Shown in pieces: positions 21,784 through 23,807 of a stretch of 23,807 nt of DNA; the stretch's first letter is position 1; every line of letters starts with the position of its first letter. The stretch is from Planctomycetota bacterium (GTDB lineage: Bacteria > Planctomycetota > Planctomycetia > Isosphaerales > Isosphaeraceae), in the NCBI GenBank assembly GCA_021777685.1, contig JAJYDH010000024.1, forward strand, positions 1 to 23,807, written 5' to 3'. The position numbers and the translations under genes are program-made. The notes beneath the pieces were generated by a model. The model was not told where the DNA came from. It did no database searches and saw only the letters and a program-made list of their open reading frames with translations.

Positions 21784-22209
21784 TCAGCCCTTGCCGGCCT
21801 TCTTGCCGGCCTTGAATTCTTCCGCGGTCATCGTCTTCATGGTGCGGTCGAGCATCAGCACCGCACCGCCGGACTCGGGCACCGTCTTCTCGTAGGCCAG
21901 GATCTCGTCCGAGGAGGTCTTCGAAGGGCCCTCTTCGGTGTCGGCCATAGTCGCCCCGTAGCGAACGACGATCTCTCCGGTCTTCAACGCCCCGAAGCCG
22001 TTCGGCCCGGCGTTCTGCAACGGCGCGAGGTCTTTGAGGCTCTCGGGCGGCTTCTTGTTGGTGAGCGTGTAGATCCGATAGAGTTCGCCGACGTCCATGA
22101 GCGAGGCGTTCGACCTCGACGCCTGGCCCGCGCCTGGACCGCCCGAAGTCCCGCCACAGCCGGCCACGAGCAGGGCGAGGCCGCAGATCCCGCAGAGTGC
22201 AACCCGCAT
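21784..22209 (-). CDS. Putative lipoprotein, partner of the DUF1559 gene
   Basis: 141 aa. MRVALCGICGLALLVAGC is a lipoprotein signal with lipobox LVAGC (lipidated Cys18), followed by a Gly/Ser-rich spacer. The mature part, LMDVGELYRIYTLTNKKPPE, then LKDL and GFGALKTGEIVVRYGATM, recalls small proteins often encoded next to DUF1559 genes in planctomycetes (recollection); their function is not known to me. ATG 22209 follows GAGGAG by 6 nt, a clear start. The C-terminus is Lys-rich (FKAGKKAGKG). It lies downstream of the DUF1559 gene on the same strand, 259 bp away, with a large inverted repeat between them, so co-transcription is possible but may be attenuated. Confidence 0.82.
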   Translation of the reverse strand: MRVALCGICGLALLVAGCGGTSGGPGAGQASRSNASLMDVGELYRIYTLTNKKPPESLKDLAPLQNAGPNGFGALKTGEIVVRYGATMADTEEGPSKTSSDEILAYEKTVPESGGAVLMLDRTMKTMTAEEFKAGKKAGKG

Positions 22210-22308
22210 GAGTTCTCCTCGAGGACGGCCGGGGCCGGTCTGCCCCGTCCGTCCATCCGTGGTTCAGGATCAAGCCGTGAATAACTTTCCGATTTGCGGA
22301 CCGGACTC

Positions 22309-22395
22309 GGGTGCCATGCGGTTCGGTACTCCGAACCCGTGCCGCCGATCGTCGCCGAAGGGCACGGGTTCGGAGTACCGAACCGCGTGGCACCC
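22309..22395. repeat. Near-perfect 35-bp inverted repeat (large hairpin)
   Basis: Arms 22309-22343 and 22361-22395 pair over 35 bp with a single mismatch (T/C at the eighth base) around a 17-nt loop. The arm contains CGGTTCGGTACTCCGAACCC, itself a partial palindrome. It lies between the DUF1559 gene and the lipoprotein gene. It could be a transcription attenuator or terminator (no T run) or a REP/MITE-type repeat. No direct repeats were recognised at its edges. Confidence 0.8.
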
Positions 22396-22468
22396 GGAAT
22401 CCTGGAGAAGCCGGGAACTTGTTCTTGCCCAGTTCCTTAGGACAATCTCCACTCTCTTGAAGATCGGA

Positions 22469-23554
22469 TCAGTACGAGTCGGCGCTGACGACCTCGTTCC
22501 CGGCCCTCGTGCCCAGGGCGGCCCAGCTCGTGATATTGACCGTGTTCTTGATGAACTTGACCGAGCCGTCCGCGAAGCCGACGTTCACCCCGCCGGAGTG
22601 CTTGCTCCGGGCCGCGATGTGAATCCGCGAGAAGTTGTTCTGGGCCGAGCTGTCGCCGTAAGTCCCGCAGTCGAGGAGCGTCGAATTCGGGGGCATCGTA
22701 TGATTATAATAGCCTGTCATGGTGAAGTTGCGGTAGTATTCCTGGCCGCGGTATGTGATCGGGAAGGCCGTGGCGCACGGGTTCGGCGGGATCTGATTGC
22801 TGGTGAACGGGGCGCTCTGGAAATTCACCCGCGTCGGGTCGGTCGCCGGAGGGGCCGGAGAGCTGCCGCTGTTGCTCGCCCGGGTCGTCTCGGAGAAGGC
22901 CGCCGTGTTGCTGGTCCCGTCGGTGATCGAGGCGATCGTCGGGCCGACGACCTTCTCGAAATTCATATTGAATGCGCCATTGGCGAGTGTCCTCGGCTGG
23001 CTGTAATCGACACCGGCGATGTAGATGCCCCAGAATTGCGAATTCGGCTCCATGTTCGTGTAGGCCGAGCCGGCTTCCAGGGCCGCGGTCGTCCCCAGGC
23101 AGGCCACGTAGTTCGTGTAGCCCAGGTTGTTGAACCGGATCGTGGAGGGGTCGGATGGGCAGACGAACGCGCCGACGAGTTGCGTCTGGGCCGTATAATT
23201 CGGAGATCCGGTGGTCTGGGTGAGATCCCACTGGAGGTTGAACGAGGCGTAACTACTCGCCTGTTCCAGGAAGGGCAGCATGTTGGCCAGGACGTTCGCC
23301 CGGCCGTCGCCCGTGCTGTCGTTCTGCGGATATGGTCCGTAGGACGGCGGAAGCGTGCTGTTGCTGGATTCGAAGTTGGCCGCGGCGAGCCCCAACTGCT
23401 TGAGGTTGTTGACGCACTGGGCGCGGCGGGCCGCCTCGCGTGCGGCCTGCACGGCCGGCAGGAGAAGGGCGATGAGCACCGCGATGATGGCGATCACGAC
23501 CAGCAGCTCGATCAGCGTGAAGCCGCGTCGACGTGCTTGACTGGACTTCGTCAT
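22469..23554 (-). CDS. DUF1559 pseudopilin-like protein
   Basis: 361 aa. The N-terminus has the type II/IV pilin methylation motif: RRRG|FTLIELLVVIAIIAVL (prepilin cleavage after G11, methylated F12, E at +5), a single hydrophobic helix, then PAVQAAREAARRAQCVNNLK typical of DUF1559. The middle holds PYPQNDSTGDGR, FVCPSDP and FEKVVGPTIASITDGTSNTA. The C-terminus has the family's H-x9-DG motif (SKHSGGVNVGFADGSVKFI). The family is greatly expanded in planctomycetes; members are presumed to be processed by a prepilin peptidase and to sit at the envelope, but no biochemical role is established as far as I know. ATG 23554 follows GGGAGAAG by about 6 nt; the in-frame upstream extension lacks such a site. 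Promoter presumably in 23555-23807, where I see nothing specific. Confidence 0.95.
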   Translation of the reverse strand: MTKSSQARRRGFTLIELLVVIAIIAVLIALLLPAVQAAREAARRAQCVNNLKQLGLAAANFESSNSTLPPSYGPYPQNDSTGDGRANVLANMLPFLEQASSYASFNLQWDLTQTTGSPNYTAQTQLVGAFVCPSDPSTIRFNNLGYTNYVACLGTTAALEAGSAYTNMEPNSQFWGIYIAGVDYSQPRTLANGAFNMNFEKVVGPTIASITDGTSNTAAFSETTRASNSGSSPAPPATDPTRVNFQSAPFTSNQIPPNPCATAFPITYRGQEYYRNFTMTGYYNHTMPPNSTLLDCGTYGDSSAQNNFSRIHIAARSKHSGGVNVGFADGSVKFIKNTVNITSWAALGTRAGNEVVSADSY

Positions 23555-23807
23555 GGATTCTTCTCCCAAACGATCGGAAAACGAGAGGAGGGATGCCGAG
23601 CGGGGCTCCGGCACAACACGGGCGGGATGGGGTCAAGGGTCAAGACCGGCATCAATTCGCATCGACCCTGGGGAGAGCAAGGTGACGGAATCGGGGCGAA
23701 GCCGGTCCGCTGGGAGGGAGGTGGGAGAGGTCTCCTGAGCGGCTCTGACCGAGCAATCATGCCAGACGCTCGGCGGAATATCAACCCTCCCTATTCGCGT
23801 CTGTGCG

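Overview
The window looks like a chromosome segment of a high-GC planctomycete, most likely Isosphaeraceae. The evidence is a DUF1559 pseudopilin-like protein (N-terminal methylation motif plus the C-terminal H-x9-DG motif), two large surface proteins with a basic N-terminus and a planctomycete-type 'LExRxLL' leader, a Tat-type Gfo/Idh/MocA oxidoreductase, and a planctomycete-style sigma-70-like protein. The family assignment comes from protein style only; there is no rRNA or other marker here.

Layout. (1) 1-1336 is a decayed accessory patch: the 3' part of an ISKra4-type transposase, a MITE-like palindromic element with terminal inverted repeats and flanking 11-bp direct repeats, and a small HTH gene broken by an in-frame TAG. 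It abuts the 3' end of a tRNA-Ala(UGC) gene at 1337-1409, a classic island attachment position. (2) 1487-3849 (-) is a polar amino-acid type ABC importer made of two genes: a substrate-binding domain fused to its permease, and an ATPase joined by an ATGA overlap. (3) 3959-5164 (-) is a GT21/HpnI-like membrane glycosyltransferase, followed by a 59-aa conserved-looking small protein (5414-5593, -). (4) 6098-8047 (+) is a glycine-rich beta-helix surface protein ending in a Gly-Asn hexamer repeat. It converges on a sugar phosphate isomerase/epimerase-like TIM barrel (8143-9153, -) across a strong bidirectional hairpin. (5) 9315-9971 (+) is a beta-phosphoglucomutase-like HAD phosphatase, divergent from the isomerase. 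(6) 10060-14046 (-) holds an exported PCMT-like methyltransferase overlapping a 969-aa exported glycosidase-like protein (GTGA overlap), then a small lipoprotein. (7) 14154-18872 (-) holds a 1194-aa beta-helix/DUF11 surface protein and, upstream, a sigma-70-like regulator that itself carries a variant of the surface-protein leader motif. (8) 19464-20723 (-) is a Tat-exported Gfo/Idh/MocA oxidoreductase, bracketed by two related ~131-bp intergenic repeats. (9) 21784-23554 (-) is the DUF1559 protein and a downstream lipoprotein, separated by a near-perfect 35-bp inverted repeat.

Functionally the window is about the cell envelope and carbohydrate use: exported or surface proteins, sugar enzymes, a glycolipid glycosyltransferase and one amino-acid importer. 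I see no defence, CRISPR, biosynthetic or phage module. The least explained signals are non-coding: several palindromic elements, a 14-mer found three times, an array of short repeats spaced near multiples of 11 bp, and the paired intergenic repeats. On the protein side it is the leader-like motif on the sigma-like protein next to a surface-protein gene.
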